Source of the DNA: Nucisporomicrobium flavum
GTDB lineage: Bacteria; Actinomycetota; Actinomycetes; Mycobacteriales; Micromonosporaceae
Assembly: GCF_016464385.1 (NCBI RefSeq)
Contig: NZ_JADMLH010000025.1
Location: 42,737 to 106,736, forward strand
Length of the DNA: 64,000 nt
Direction: 5' to 3'
Numbering within the stretch: the stretch's first letter is position 1; each line of letters starts with the position of its first letter. The translations under genes were made by a program, and so were the position numbers. Below are positions 53,219-61,930 of this stretch, one piece after another. The notes beneath the pieces are model-generated. The model saw nothing but the letters and a program-made list of their open reading frames with translations. It was not told where the DNA came from and ran no database searches.

Positions 53219-54945
53219 CTGCTACCGCTCTGCTGTCGGAACCCCGGCCCGGCTCGCGCGCCGCCCGGATGCGGCAGCCTCTCGCCAAGGACGCGATGCG
53301 GCTGCTCGCCGAGCGCAACGGCGTCTGCGTCCGACCGCTCCCGCTGCGACGGACCGACACCGTGACCGGCCTGACCGAGGTCGTGGAGGTGCCCTGCGGC
53401 GCCCGCCTGGCCGCCAAGTGCAAGCCCTGCGCCGAGCGCAACCGCCGCCTCCGCATCCAGCAGATCCGCGAGGGCTGGCATCTGGAGGACGAGCCGGCGG
53501 TACGGCCGGAGCAGCCCTCACGGGATGTTCTGGACCTGGTGAAGACTCGCGCACACCTCGAGTTCGACCGGGAAGCCCTGCGCTACGAGCCGATTACGCC
53601 CAACGAGCGAGCCGAGCGCCTCGCCGCCCTGGACGCCCAGATTGCGGAGGTGGACGAAGCGCTGGGCGAGACAGACCTGCGCGGGCACCTGACGCCGAAG
53701 GAACGGAACGAACGACCGCGCCGCCAGCGCTCCACCCGTCGCCGGCATGACTCGCCCGACCTGCCCCGGCTGCCCATCGATCCCCGGACCGTCGGCCGCA
53801 CCTTCCAGGGCAAGGCCGGCCAGACCTTCCGCCCGTCGATGCTGCTCACGCTCACCTTGGACTCGCACGGCCCGGTCCACTCCCACGTACGCCGCGGTGC
53901 CTACGTCGCACCGTGCCCCTGCGGCGAGCGGCACTCCATCCATGACCCGAAGCTCGGTACGCCGGTGGACCCGGCCACCTACGACTACCGACGGGCAGCC
54001 CTCGACGCCATCCACTTCGCCCGTGTCCTCGACCGTTGGTGGCAGAACCTCCGCCGGGCCGCCGGCTGGAACGTCCAGTACGCGGGCGCGGTCGAACTTC
54101 AGCGGCGGCTCGCCCCGCACGCGCACTTCGCCGTGCGGGGCACGCTGCCGCGCCGCCTGGTCTCGATGGTCGCTACGGCGACCTATCACCAGGTGTGGTG
54201 GCCGCCGTTCGATGAGATGACCTACCGCGTCGACCGCCCGCCGGTCTGGGATCCGGAGGCCGACGCCTACGTCGACCCGACCACGCGAGAGTCGCTGCCT
54301 ACGTGGGGCGAGGCCCTGGACGCTCTCGATGACCCGGACGCCCGGCCGGCCTACGTCGCCCGGCTCGGCCGGACCGACGCGCGGGGCATCGCCCAGGGCT
54401 CGAAGGACGCCGAGCGGTCGATCCGGTACGTGACCAAGTACGTCACCAAGGATCTGACCGAGCACGCCAACCCGTCGTCGTCGGCGCAGAAGGCCCACGC
54501 CGACCGGCTCCACGCCGAACTTGCGGTGCTCCCGTGCTCGCCGACCTGCGCGAACTGGCTGCTGTACGGCGTCCAGCCCGATCGACCCAAGGCCGGCCTG
54601 GTTCCTGGCCGCTGCACCGGCAAGGTTCACCAGCGCTCGACGCTCGGGTTCACCGGCCGCCGCGTCCTGGTCTCCCGGCAGTGGTCCGGCAAGACCCTCG
54701 CCGACCACCGCGCGGACAACCGGGCCTGGATCCGCGCCGTCCTCGGCGGCGACCTGGCCGAGCCCGAGGAGACCAGCGCCGAGCGGTACCGCTTCGAGCT
54801 GGCCCGTCCCGACGACCCTGATGTCCTTCCCCTGGAACACCGGATCCTGCGGGCCGTCTCAGCCCGGATCCGGTGGCGATCCCAGGTCGATGCAGCCCGC
54901 CGGCTTTCGGCAACCGGACCTGCGGAGGCCACCCGTGCCGCATGA
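53215..54945 (+). CDS. repSA: RepSA-type rolling-circle replication initiator
   Basis: The 576-residue product starts at GTG 53215, overlapping the previous stop by 4 bp. It has N-terminal Cys-rich zinc-like segments (VPCGARLAAKCKPCAERNRR), the region MLLTLTLDSHGPVHSHVRRG with CPCGERHSIH, a HUH-like motif in RRLAPHAHFAVRGTLPRR near residue 302, and IRYVTKYVTKDL, whose Tyr residues are candidates for the nicking nucleophile. This is the AICE initiator family of pSAM2 RepSA. It would nick the element's origin for rolling-circle replication after excision. Confidence 0.9.
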   Translation: MTATALLSEPRPGSRAARMRQPLAKDAMRLLAERNGVCVRPLPLRRTDTVTGLTEVVEVPCGARLAAKCKPCAERNRRLRIQQIREGWHLEDEPAVRPEQPSRDVLDLVKTRAHLEFDREALRYEPITPNERAERLAALDAQIAEVDEALGETDLRGHLTPKERNERPRRQRSTRRRHDSPDLPRLPIDPRTVGRTFQGKAGQTFRPSMLLTLTLDSHGPVHSHVRRGAYVAPCPCGERHSIHDPKLGTPVDPATYDYRRAALDAIHFARVLDRWWQNLRRAAGWNVQYAGAVELQRRLAPHAHFAVRGTLPRRLVSMVATATYHQVWWPPFDEMTYRVDRPPVWDPEADAYVDPTTRESLPTWGEALDALDDPDARPAYVARLGRTDARGIAQGSKDAERSIRYVTKYVTKDLTEHANPSSSAQKAHADRLHAELAVLPCSPTCANWLLYGVQPDRPKAGLVPGRCTGKVHQRSTLGFTGRRVLVSRQWSGKTLADHRADNRAWIRAVLGGDLAEPEETSAERYRFELARPDDPDVLPLEHRILRAVSARIRWRSQVDAARRLSATGPAEATRAA

Positions 54946-54970
54946 ACAACCCGAGCAGAGGAGGAACGGA

Positions 54971-55189
54971 ATGGACGACGAGCTGCTGACCACCGATGAG
55001 GTCGCCGCTCGCCTCCGCGCGACGCCCCGCTTCGTGCGTCGCCTCGTCGCCGAGCGGCGCATCACCTACGTCAAGGTGGGTCGCCTGGTGCGGTTCGAGG
55101 AGGGCGCCGTCACCGCCTACATCGAGGCGCACCGGGTCGTCCCGATCAACCGAACCGAGGTCAGCCTCAACCTTCGGCGGGCCGCCTGA
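54971..55189 (+). CDS. xis: Excisionase (helix-turn-helix, AlpA/MerR-like)
   Basis: The 72-residue product starts at ATG 54971 with GAGGA upstream. The classic excisionase pattern is LLTTDEVAARLRATPRFVRR, LVAERRITYVKVGRLVRFEE, GAVTAYIEAHRV. Together with integrase it directs excision. It overlaps the integrase start by one base (TGATG), the usual xis-int coupling in AICEs. Confidence 0.92.
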   Translation: MDDELLTTDEVAARLRATPRFVRRLVAERRITYVKVGRLVRFEEGAVTAYIEAHRVVPINRTEVSLNLRRAA

Positions 55190-56367
55190 TGGCCGGCAAG
55201 CCGGGCCGCCGGCGTTTCGGCAACCTCCGCAAGCGCGACTCCGGCCGGTGGCAGGCGCGGTACCTCGGCCCGGACGGGCTGATGCACTCCGCGCCGAACA
55301 CCTTCGCCACCGAGCGCGACGGGGAGCAGTGGCTCACGCTCATCGAGTCCGAGATCATCCGGGGACACTGGCAGGCTCCGGAGGCTGGCGAGGTGATGAT
55401 CTCCTCGTACGGCGAGCGGTGGATCGCCGAACGCAAGCTGGCTCCGCGCTCGCGCCAGGGATACGAATACCTGTTCTCGCTTCACATCGAGCCGCACCTG
55501 GGCAGGCTCACGCTGGGCGCGGTCCAGCCGGCCACGATCCGCGCCTGGCGGCGCAAGCTCCTCGCCGGCGGAACCCCCGAGCCGCAGGCGGTCAAGGCGT
55601 ACGCCCTGCTCCGGGCGATCTTCAGTACGGCCGTGAAGGAGGACGAGATCATTCGGCAGAACCCGTGCCGAATCCCTGGCTATGACCGCTACCACACCCC
55701 CGAGCGACCTACGGCGACCGTCACCCAGGTCTTCGCACTCGCGGACGCCATGCCGCCCCGGTTCTCCGCTCTGATCGTCGTCGCCGCGCTCTCCGGTCTC
55801 CGCTGGGGTGAGCTGGCCGCGCTGCGACGCCAGGACGTCGACCTGGCGGCGGGACTCGTTCGGGTGCCGCGCAAGCTGGCCGTGCTGAACGGCCGGATCG
55901 AGTTCGGCCCGCCGAAGTCCGACGCCGGTGTCCGGGTGGTCGCGCTGCCGGCCGCGGCCGTGGAAGCGCTCGGGACGCACCTGGCGGCGTTCGTCGACGA
56001 CTTCCCCGACGCTCTCATCTTCACCGGCGAGAAAGGGGGAGTGCTGCGGTCGAGTTCTTTCGGCAGTGCGGTCCGCTGGCGGGCAACCGTGGCGCGGCTC
56101 GGCCTTCCGGAGTTCCACTTCCACGACCTCCGGCACACCGGGAACACGCTCGCCGCGTCCTCGGGCGCAAGCACCCGCGAGCTGATGCACCGGATGGGCC
56201 ACTCGACCATGCGCGCCGCACTCATCTATCAACACGCGACGAGCGAGCGGGACCGTGAGATCGCCTCGGCGATGGACCGCCGGATCGCCAAACAGGCAGG
56301 CAAGAAGGCGGCCAAGGGCAAGAAGGCCGGCGGCCGGAAGAAGAAGGACGAGCGGCCCGAACGCTGA
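55189..56367 (+). CDS. int: Tyrosine recombinase integrase
   Basis: The 392-residue product starts at ATG 55189. An N-terminal SAM-like arm domain (GRWQARYLGPDGLMHSAPNT) and core-binding domain precede the catalytic part: Arg in LSGLRWGELAALR near residue 204, HDLRHTGNTLAAS near 311, MGHSTMRAALIYQHATS with Tyr near 346. The basic Lys-rich tail (KQAGKKAAKGKKAGGRKKKD) is typical of AICE integrases. It runs toward tRNA-Gly, 146 bp away, the predicted attachment site. Confidence 0.95.
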   Translation: MAGKPGRRRFGNLRKRDSGRWQARYLGPDGLMHSAPNTFATERDGEQWLTLIESEIIRGHWQAPEAGEVMISSYGERWIAERKLAPRSRQGYEYLFSLHIEPHLGRLTLGAVQPATIRAWRRKLLAGGTPEPQAVKAYALLRAIFSTAVKEDEIIRQNPCRIPGYDRYHTPERPTATVTQVFALADAMPPRFSALIVVAALSGLRWGELAALRRQDVDLAAGLVRVPRKLAVLNGRIEFGPPKSDAGVRVVALPAAAVEALGTHLAAFVDDFPDALIFTGEKGGVLRSSSFGSAVRWRATVARLGLPEFHFHDLRHTGNTLAASSGASTRELMHRMGHSTMRAALIYQHATSERDREIASAMDRRIAKQAGKKAAKGKKAGGRKKKDERPER

Positions 56368-56369
56368 GC

Positions 56370-56389
56370 TACTGGCCCGCCAATGGCCC
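56370..56389. repeat. 20-bp direct repeat, right copy (behind int)
   Basis: TACTGGCCCGCCAATGGCCC begins 3 bp after the integrase stop and matches the copy at 38948 perfectly. Its two TGGCCCGC/TGGCCC half-sites resemble arm-type binding sites of a tyrosine integrase. Confidence 0.85.
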
Positions 56390-56468
56390 GCAAGATCGAC
56401 ATACCCACCTGGAACGCCCCCGCACCGTGGGGTCTGGGGGCTCGGCCCCCACGGCCAATATGGCGAAA

Positions 56469-56501
56469 CTCCCAGGTCAGCGCACTTTGCTGACCTGGGA
56501 G
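56469..56501. terminator. Strong hairpin between int and tRNA-Gly
   Basis: A perfect 13-bp stem, CTCCCAGGTCAGC, with 7-base loop and its complement lies between the integrase gene (+) and the tRNA-Gly gene (-). It may terminate both converging transcripts; there is no T-tract on the plus strand. A second weaker hairpin, CCGTGGGG...CCCCACGG, is at about 56426-56453. Confidence 0.65.
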
Positions 56502-56512
56502 TCCCAGAGTTG

Positions 56513-56583
56513 AGCGGGCGACGAGAATCGAACTCGCGTAATCAGTTTGGAAGACTGAGGCTCTACCATTGAGCTACGCCCGC
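56513..56583 (-). tRNA. tRNA-Gly (TCC anticodon)
   Basis: The minus strand reads GCGGGCG acceptor, D-arm with GCTCAATGGTAGAGC, anticodon stem TCAGT-CTTCCAA-ACTGA with anticodon TCC, T-arm GCGAGTTCGATTCTCGT, and a CGCCCGC closing arm with discriminator T; 71 nt. Its 3' end faces the integrase, as in AICE target sites. No CCA is encoded. Confidence 0.95.
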
Positions 56584-56724
56584 GCAGCGCCGCACCTGGG
56601 TGCGACGCCGTGGCTAGAGTACTGAATCCCCTCGCCGGACGCGAACCGGTTCCCCCGCGTGGCGCATCCGGGCGACGCCGAGGCACACGCCACACCGGCG
56701 ACCGCATACACTTGCCTGCGGCCT

Positions 56725-56798
56725 CGGGGTGTGGCGCAGCTTGGTAGCGCACTCGCTTTGGGAGCGAGGGGCCGTGGGTTCAAATCCCGCCACCCCGA
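56725..56798 (+). tRNA. tRNA-Pro (TGG anticodon)
   Basis: The acceptor arm CGGGGTG pairs with CACCCCG. The D-arm is GGCGCAGCTTGGTAGCGC, the anticodon arm CTCGC-TTTGGGA-GCGAG with anticodon TGG, and the T-arm GTGGGTTCAAATCCCGC. It is 74 nt with discriminator A and no encoded CCA. It lies directly upstream of tig. Confidence 0.95.
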
Positions 56799-56838
56799 CT
56801 TTCACCAACACACGAAGAGATCCGCAAGGAGTACGCCT

Positions 56839-58188
56839 GTGAAGAGCACCGTCGAGACTCTGAGTCCGACCCGGGTGCGGCTCGCCATCGAGGTGCCGTT
56901 CGATGAGCTCAAGCCGAGCCTGCAGAAGGCGTACCGCGAGATCGGTTCCCAGGTCCAGATCCCCGGTTTCCGGCGCGGCAAGATCCCGGCGGCCGTCATC
57001 GACCAGCGCGTGGGCCGCGGGGCGGTGCTCAACGAGGCTGTGCAGGAGGCCATCCCGCAGCAGATCCTCGCCGCTGTGCGCGAGCACGAGGTGAAGACGC
57101 TCGGCCGTCCCGAGGTGGAGATCACCGAGTTCGCCGACAACGAGCCGCTGAAGTTCACGGCCGAGGTCGACGTACGCCCCGAGATCACCATCCCCGACCT
57201 TTCCACCATCAAGGTCGAGGTGCCCGCCGTCGAGATCGGCGACAACGAGATCGACGAGCAGATCAACGGTCTGCGGGAGCGTTTCGCGACGCTCAAGACC
57301 GTGGAGCGTCCGGCCGCCGAGGGTGACTACGTCCAGCTCGACCTGCGCGCCACGGTCGACGGCGAGGAGGTGCCGGGCGGCTCGGCCACCAACATCTCCC
57401 ACGAGGTGGGCAGCAAGCAGCTGCTCCCGGGCCTCGACGAGGTGCTCGTCGGCCTGGTCGCCGGCGCGGACACGACCTTCACGACCCAGCTCGTCGGCGG
57501 CGACTACGCCGGCCGGGACGCCGAGGTCGCCGTGACTGTCCGTACGGTCAAGGACAAGCAGCTGCCCGAGATCAACGACGAGTTCGCCCAGATGGCGAGC
57601 GAGTTCGACACCCTCGACGAGCTGCGCGCCGACCTCAAGGAGCGGCTCACCAAGGTCAAGAAGGTGGAGCAGATCTACGCCGCCCGGGACGAGGCGCTCA
57701 AGCAGCTCGTCGCGGCCGCCGACATCCCGGCGCCGGAGGGCATCGTCAAGGACGAGGTCGAGGGCCGTAAGCAGGCGATGACCGACCAGCTCGAGCGCAT
57801 CGGCGCCACCCTGGAGGACTACCTGGCCTCCGAGGAGAAGACCGAGGAGCAGATCGACACCGAGCTGACCGAGGCGGCCACCGAGGGCGTCAAGATCCAG
57901 CTGCTGCTCGACACGATCGCGGACGCCGAGGACATCCAGGTCTCCGACGACGAGTTCGGCCACGAGATCGTGCACCGGGCCCAGCGCGCCCAGATGCAGC
58001 CTCAGCAGTACTACGACCAGCTCGTGCAGTCCGGGGCGGCCGCGGCCGTCTTCGGTGACGTGCGCCGCGGCAAGGCCCTGGCGAACGTCATGGAGCAGGT
58101 CGAGATGAAGGACGCCGAGGGTAACGTCCTCACGCTCGACGACCTGCGGGCCGCGAGCGAGGACGAGCACGCCGGGCACAACCACTGA
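56839..58188 (+). CDS. tig: Trigger factor (ribosome-associated chaperone)
   Basis: The 449-residue product starts at GTG 56839 behind AAGGAG. The N-terminal ribosome-binding domain has VQIPGFRRGKIPAAVIDQRVG, containing the G-F-R-x-G-K tip; the middle FKBP-type prolyl isomerase domain has GDYVQLDLRATVDGE; and the C-terminal helical arms follow (LDELRADLKERLTKVKKVEQ). The tail DEHAGHNH is normal for actinobacteria. It receives nascent chains at the exit tunnel. The gene heads the tig-clpP1-clpP2-clpX cluster found in many actinobacteria, with its own terminator behind it. Confidence 0.96.
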   Translation: MKSTVETLSPTRVRLAIEVPFDELKPSLQKAYREIGSQVQIPGFRRGKIPAAVIDQRVGRGAVLNEAVQEAIPQQILAAVREHEVKTLGRPEVEITEFADNEPLKFTAEVDVRPEITIPDLSTIKVEVPAVEIGDNEIDEQINGLRERFATLKTVERPAAEGDYVQLDLRATVDGEEVPGGSATNISHEVGSKQLLPGLDEVLVGLVAGADTTFTTQLVGGDYAGRDAEVAVTVRTVKDKQLPEINDEFAQMASEFDTLDELRADLKERLTKVKKVEQIYAARDEALKQLVAAADIPAPEGIVKDEVEGRKQAMTDQLERIGATLEDYLASEEKTEEQIDTELTEAATEGVKIQLLLDTIADAEDIQVSDDEFGHEIVHRAQRAQMQPQQYYDQLVQSGAAAAVFGDVRRGKALANVMEQVEMKDAEGNVLTLDDLRAASEDEHAGHNH

Positions 58189-58198
58189 CGGTTTCCTG

Positions 58199-58229
58199 AA
58201 GGGCCGCCGCGCGTCCGCGGCGGCCCTTT
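58199..58229 (+). terminator. Terminator after tig
   Basis: A perfect 13-bp stem, AAGGGCCGCCGCG, loop CGTC, its complement, then TTTC. It is 11 bp after the tig stop and separates tig from clpP1P2 transcription. Confidence 0.85.
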
Positions 58230-58252
58230 CGGTGTTCCCTGCGGGCCCGGTG

Positions 58253-58266
58253 CGCTGTCAGCGAAC
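58253..58266 (-). promoter_or_regulatory. Likely ClgR box before clpP1
   Basis: On the minus strand the sequence is GTTCGC-TGACA-GCG, an exact fit to the ClgR consensus GTTCGC-5-GCG described for Streptomyces clp genes. It lies 110 bp before the clpP1 start and 37 bp ahead of a TAGGTT element at about 58303. ClgR would induce proteolysis genes under stress. Confidence 0.65.
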
Positions 58267-58376
58267 ACCTGCCCGAGGGGGAAGCTGATGCGCATCTGAC
58301 CGGTTAGGTTGGTCGTACGACGGAGAACCTGCCGGCTGGATCCCTCGGCCGGCACAGTCAGCTGTGAAGGGCTGCC

Positions 58377-59006
58377 ATGACCGATCTGCACGTCCCAGCG
58401 AGTCCCACGCTGCGTGGTGACTCCCTCAGTGGCAACCTCGACGATTCGGTCTTCAACCGCCTCCTGCGCGAGCGCATCATCTTCCTCGGCAGTGAGGTGA
58501 CCGACCAGGTCGCCAACCGCATCTGTGCGCAGCTGCTGCTGCTCTCCGCGGAAGACCCGGAGCGCGACATCAACCTGTGGATCAACTCGCCGGGTGGTTC
58601 GGTCTACTCCGGCATGGCGATCTACGACACCATGCAGTTCATCGACAACGACGTCGCCACGGTGGCCATGGGCATGGCGGCGTCGATGGGTCAGCTGCTG
58701 CTCTGTGCGGGAGCCAAGGGCAAGCGCTACGCGCTGCCCCACGCGCGGATCATGATGCACCAGCCGTCCGGTGGCATGGGCGGCACCGCCGCGGACATCG
58801 CCATCCAGGCCGAGCAGATGCTGTACACCAAGCGCATGTTCCAGGAGCGGGTGTCCTTCCACACCGGCCAGGACCAGGCGACGATCGAGGCCGACTCCGA
58901 CCGGGACCGCTGGTTCACGGCGCAGGAGGCCAAGGAGTACGGCTTCATCGACAAGGTGATCACCGGGGCGACACAGGTCCCCGAGGGCGCCGGAACGCTG
59001 AACTGA
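58377..59006 (+). CDS. clpP1: ATP-dependent Clp protease proteolytic subunit 1
   Basis: The 209-residue product starts at ATG 58377. The catalytic triad is visible: Ser in GMAASMGQLLLCAG, His in RIMMHQPSGGMGG, Asp in ADSDRDRWF. LWINSPGGSVYSGMAIYDTM is the family signature. ClpP1 forms rings that pair with ClpP2 and dock ClpX or ClpC1. It is followed 11 bp later by clpP2, the usual actinobacterial tandem. Upstream is a ClgR-type site. Confidence 0.97.
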   Translation: MTDLHVPASPTLRGDSLSGNLDDSVFNRLLRERIIFLGSEVTDQVANRICAQLLLLSAEDPERDINLWINSPGGSVYSGMAIYDTMQFIDNDVATVAMGMAASMGQLLLCAGAKGKRYALPHARIMMHQPSGGMGGTAADIAIQAEQMLYTKRMFQERVSFHTGQDQATIEADSDRDRWFTAQEAKEYGFIDKVITGATQVPEGAGTLN

Positions 59007-59017
59007 GGAGCTGAGCT

Positions 59018-59680
59018 ATGACAGACCTGACCATGCCTCCCGGGTTCGCTCCGGTGCACAACCGCTACGTCCTGCCCTCGTTCGTCGAGCGCACGTCGTA
59101 CGGCGTGAAGGAGTCGAACCCGTACAACAAGATGTTCGAGGACCGGATCATCTTCCTCGGCGTGCAGGTGGACGACGCGTCGGCCAACGACGTGATGGCC
59201 CAGCTGCTGACGCTGGAGAGCGCCGACCCGGACCGCGACATCCTCATGTACATCAACTCGCCCGGTGGCTCGTTCACGGCCATGACGGCGATCTACGACA
59301 CGATGCAGTACGTCCGCCCGGACATCAGCACGGTGTGCCTGGGCCAGGCGGCCAGCGCGGCGGCGGTGCTGCTCGCCGGCGGCACGCCCGGCAAGCGGAT
59401 GGCGCTCCCGCACTCGCGGATCATCATCCACCAGCCGGCCACCGAGGGCGGCTACGGCCAGGGCTCGGACATCGAGATCCAGGCGCGCGAGATCCTGCGG
59501 ATGCGCACCCAGCTCGAGACGCTGATCGCCAAGCACTCGCAGCGGACGCCCGAGCAGGTGAGCAAGGACATCGATCGCGACAAGATCATGACGGCCGACG
59601 AGGCCAAGGAGTACGGCATCGTCGACACCGTGCTGGCCACCCGCAAGAAGAGCCTGCAGGCCGCCGGCGTGGGTAGCTGA
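59018..59680 (+). CDS. clpP2: ATP-dependent Clp protease proteolytic subunit 2
   Basis: The 220-residue product starts at ATG 59018 with GAGGAG upstream. Triad Ser is in GQAASAAAVLLAGG, His in RIIIHQPATEGG, Asp in KDIDRDKIM. LMYINSPGGSFTAMTAIYDT is intact. It forms the second heptameric ring and in actinobacteria carries the main ATPase docking surface. The end (LATRKKSLQAAGVGS) is usual. It is coupled to clpP1 by an 11-bp gap. Confidence 0.97.
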   Translation: MTDLTMPPGFAPVHNRYVLPSFVERTSYGVKESNPYNKMFEDRIIFLGVQVDDASANDVMAQLLTLESADPDRDILMYINSPGGSFTAMTAIYDTMQYVRPDISTVCLGQAASAAAVLLAGGTPGKRMALPHSRIIIHQPATEGGYGQGSDIEIQAREILRMRTQLETLIAKHSQRTPEQVSKDIDRDKIMTADEAKEYGIVDTVLATRKKSLQAAGVGS

Positions 59681-59694
59681 CGCGTCCGGCGCAT

Positions 59695-59714
59695 GCCCGC
59701 CAGTTTGGGCGGGC
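59695..59714 (+). terminator. Hairpin after clpP2
   Basis: GCCCGCC, 6-base loop, GGCGGGC, 15 bp after the clpP2 stop. It has no T-tract, so it may be a weak terminator or an mRNA-end stabiliser before the clpX leader. Confidence 0.5.
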
Positions 59715-59733
59715 GGCCCGGGTTGAGCACGCG

Positions 59734-59780
59734 GTGTCAGGGGCCGGTCGGGTCACGCTAGACTGACTGGCCCCTGACAC
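59734..59780. promoter_or_regulatory. Long inverted repeat around a -10-like box upstream of clpX
   Basis: Perfect 12-bp arms GTGTCAGGGGCC and GGCCCCTGACAC are separated by 23 bp, and the loop contains GCTAGACTGACT with a TAGACT -10 match at 59759-59764. The arrangement suggests a regulator-bound or structured promoter for clpX, 190 bp before its start. Confidence 0.5.
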
Positions 59781-59955
59781 GCCCGTTTTGGGGGGTCGGA
59801 GAACTGCCCCTCAGCGGGTAACGTCGAGTCGGCAACCTCAGTAACGCGAGTCGGCAGACGATGAACTCTGCAAGACGATGATGTGGCGACGAGGAAGATC
59901 GTCCTCAAGGCCGGGGCCGGCTGTCAGCCGGCCGATGAGCGCAGGGAGAACGTAG

Positions 59956-61248
<1,293 letters not shown>

Positions 61249-61283
61249 CGCCCTCGTACGGTCTGCCGGAGGTCCTGGCCCGG

Positions 61284-61889
61284 GTGGAGCGTGGCGAGTG
61301 CCTCCCGACAGATCCCTGGCTCGATCTTGTGCCGTCACCGTCGCCTGACAAGGCGGCGGTGACCGCCTTTCCGGGGCACATCGTGGTCGCGGCGGACGTC
61401 GACCGTCCGTGGCTCGACGAGCGACTGGTGGACGGCGATCTCGCGGCACCCCTGTCGCCGCGCTTCCTGACCGCGCTCGAGGATCTCCTGGGGCTGGTCT
61501 GCGGCTGCATCGACGCCGTCGTTCTGGCCGACCCGCTGCCCGGGCCGCCACCGCTCGACCTCACAGCCCTCGACGACAGCAACCATCCGCGAGTGGTCCG
61601 GGCGCGCCGGTTCCGCAGCGATGTCCGCGTCTGGACGGCCGGCGATTCGGTCCTCGTGATCGGTCGCGGCCTCGCGGGTCGCTGGGAGGCGGCCATCGAG
61701 GTCGATGGGCAGGCCCGCAACGCCGGCCTCGGCCGGTCTCTCGCCCGCTCAGCGCGCCACCTCGTGCCCGGGAACAGCCCGGTGTGGGCTCAGGTGGCCC
61801 CGGGGAACGCCGCCAGCCTGCGCGCCTTCCTGGCCGCCGGCTACCGGCCGGTCGGCGGCGAGGTCCTGCTCACCCCGCACGGCGACTGA
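61284..61889 (+). CDS. GNAT-like protein downstream of clpX
   Basis: The product is 201 residues from GTG 61284 (GGAGG 11 bp upstream). An in-frame CTG at 61245, overlapping the clpX stop and 8 bp behind AGGAG, would add 13 residues (TPSYGLPEVLARVERGE) that resemble the beginnings of relatives, so the real start may be that CTG. The C-terminal half has the GNAT cofactor segment (EVDGQARNAGLGRSLARSAR) and PVWAQVAPGNAASLRAFLAA. The substrate is unknown. It is a regular clpX neighbour in actinobacteria. Confidence 0.78.
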   Translation: MERGECLPTDPWLDLVPSPSPDKAAVTAFPGHIVVAADVDRPWLDERLVDGDLAAPLSPRFLTALEDLLGLVCGCIDAVVLADPLPGPPPLDLTALDDSNHPRVVRARRFRSDVRVWTAGDSVLVIGRGLAGRWEAAIEVDGQARNAGLGRSLARSARHLVPGNSPVWAQVAPGNAASLRAFLAAGYRPVGGEVLLTPHGD

Positions 61890-61930
61890 GGTCGTTTCCC
61901 GGTCGCCCGTCCAGCCGTACGCTGACTCGC

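Larger units (their letters stand above)
38948..56513. mobile_element. AICE-type integrative element with accessory cargo next to tRNA-Gly
   Basis: Right part 47.0-56.4 kb: NUDIX, XRE, small zinc proteins, GntR/KorSA-like, Pra, FtsK/TraB, DUF2637, RepSA-type initiator, Xis and integrase, the AICE order known from pSAM2-type elements. The integrase runs toward the 3' end of tRNA-Gly (56513), the usual attachment target. The left limit is uncertain: the 20-bp repeat suggests about 38.95 kb, but a copy of the tRNA-Gly 3' end could not be found there by reading. If the element is only 47-56.5 kb, the cargo at 39-46.5 kb is a separate insertion. Confidence 0.7.

Noticed and set aside
38948..56513. 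CRISPR array or cas genes in the island
   Set aside because: No regularly spaced short repeats and no Cas-like product; the tandem arrays elsewhere have no spacers.
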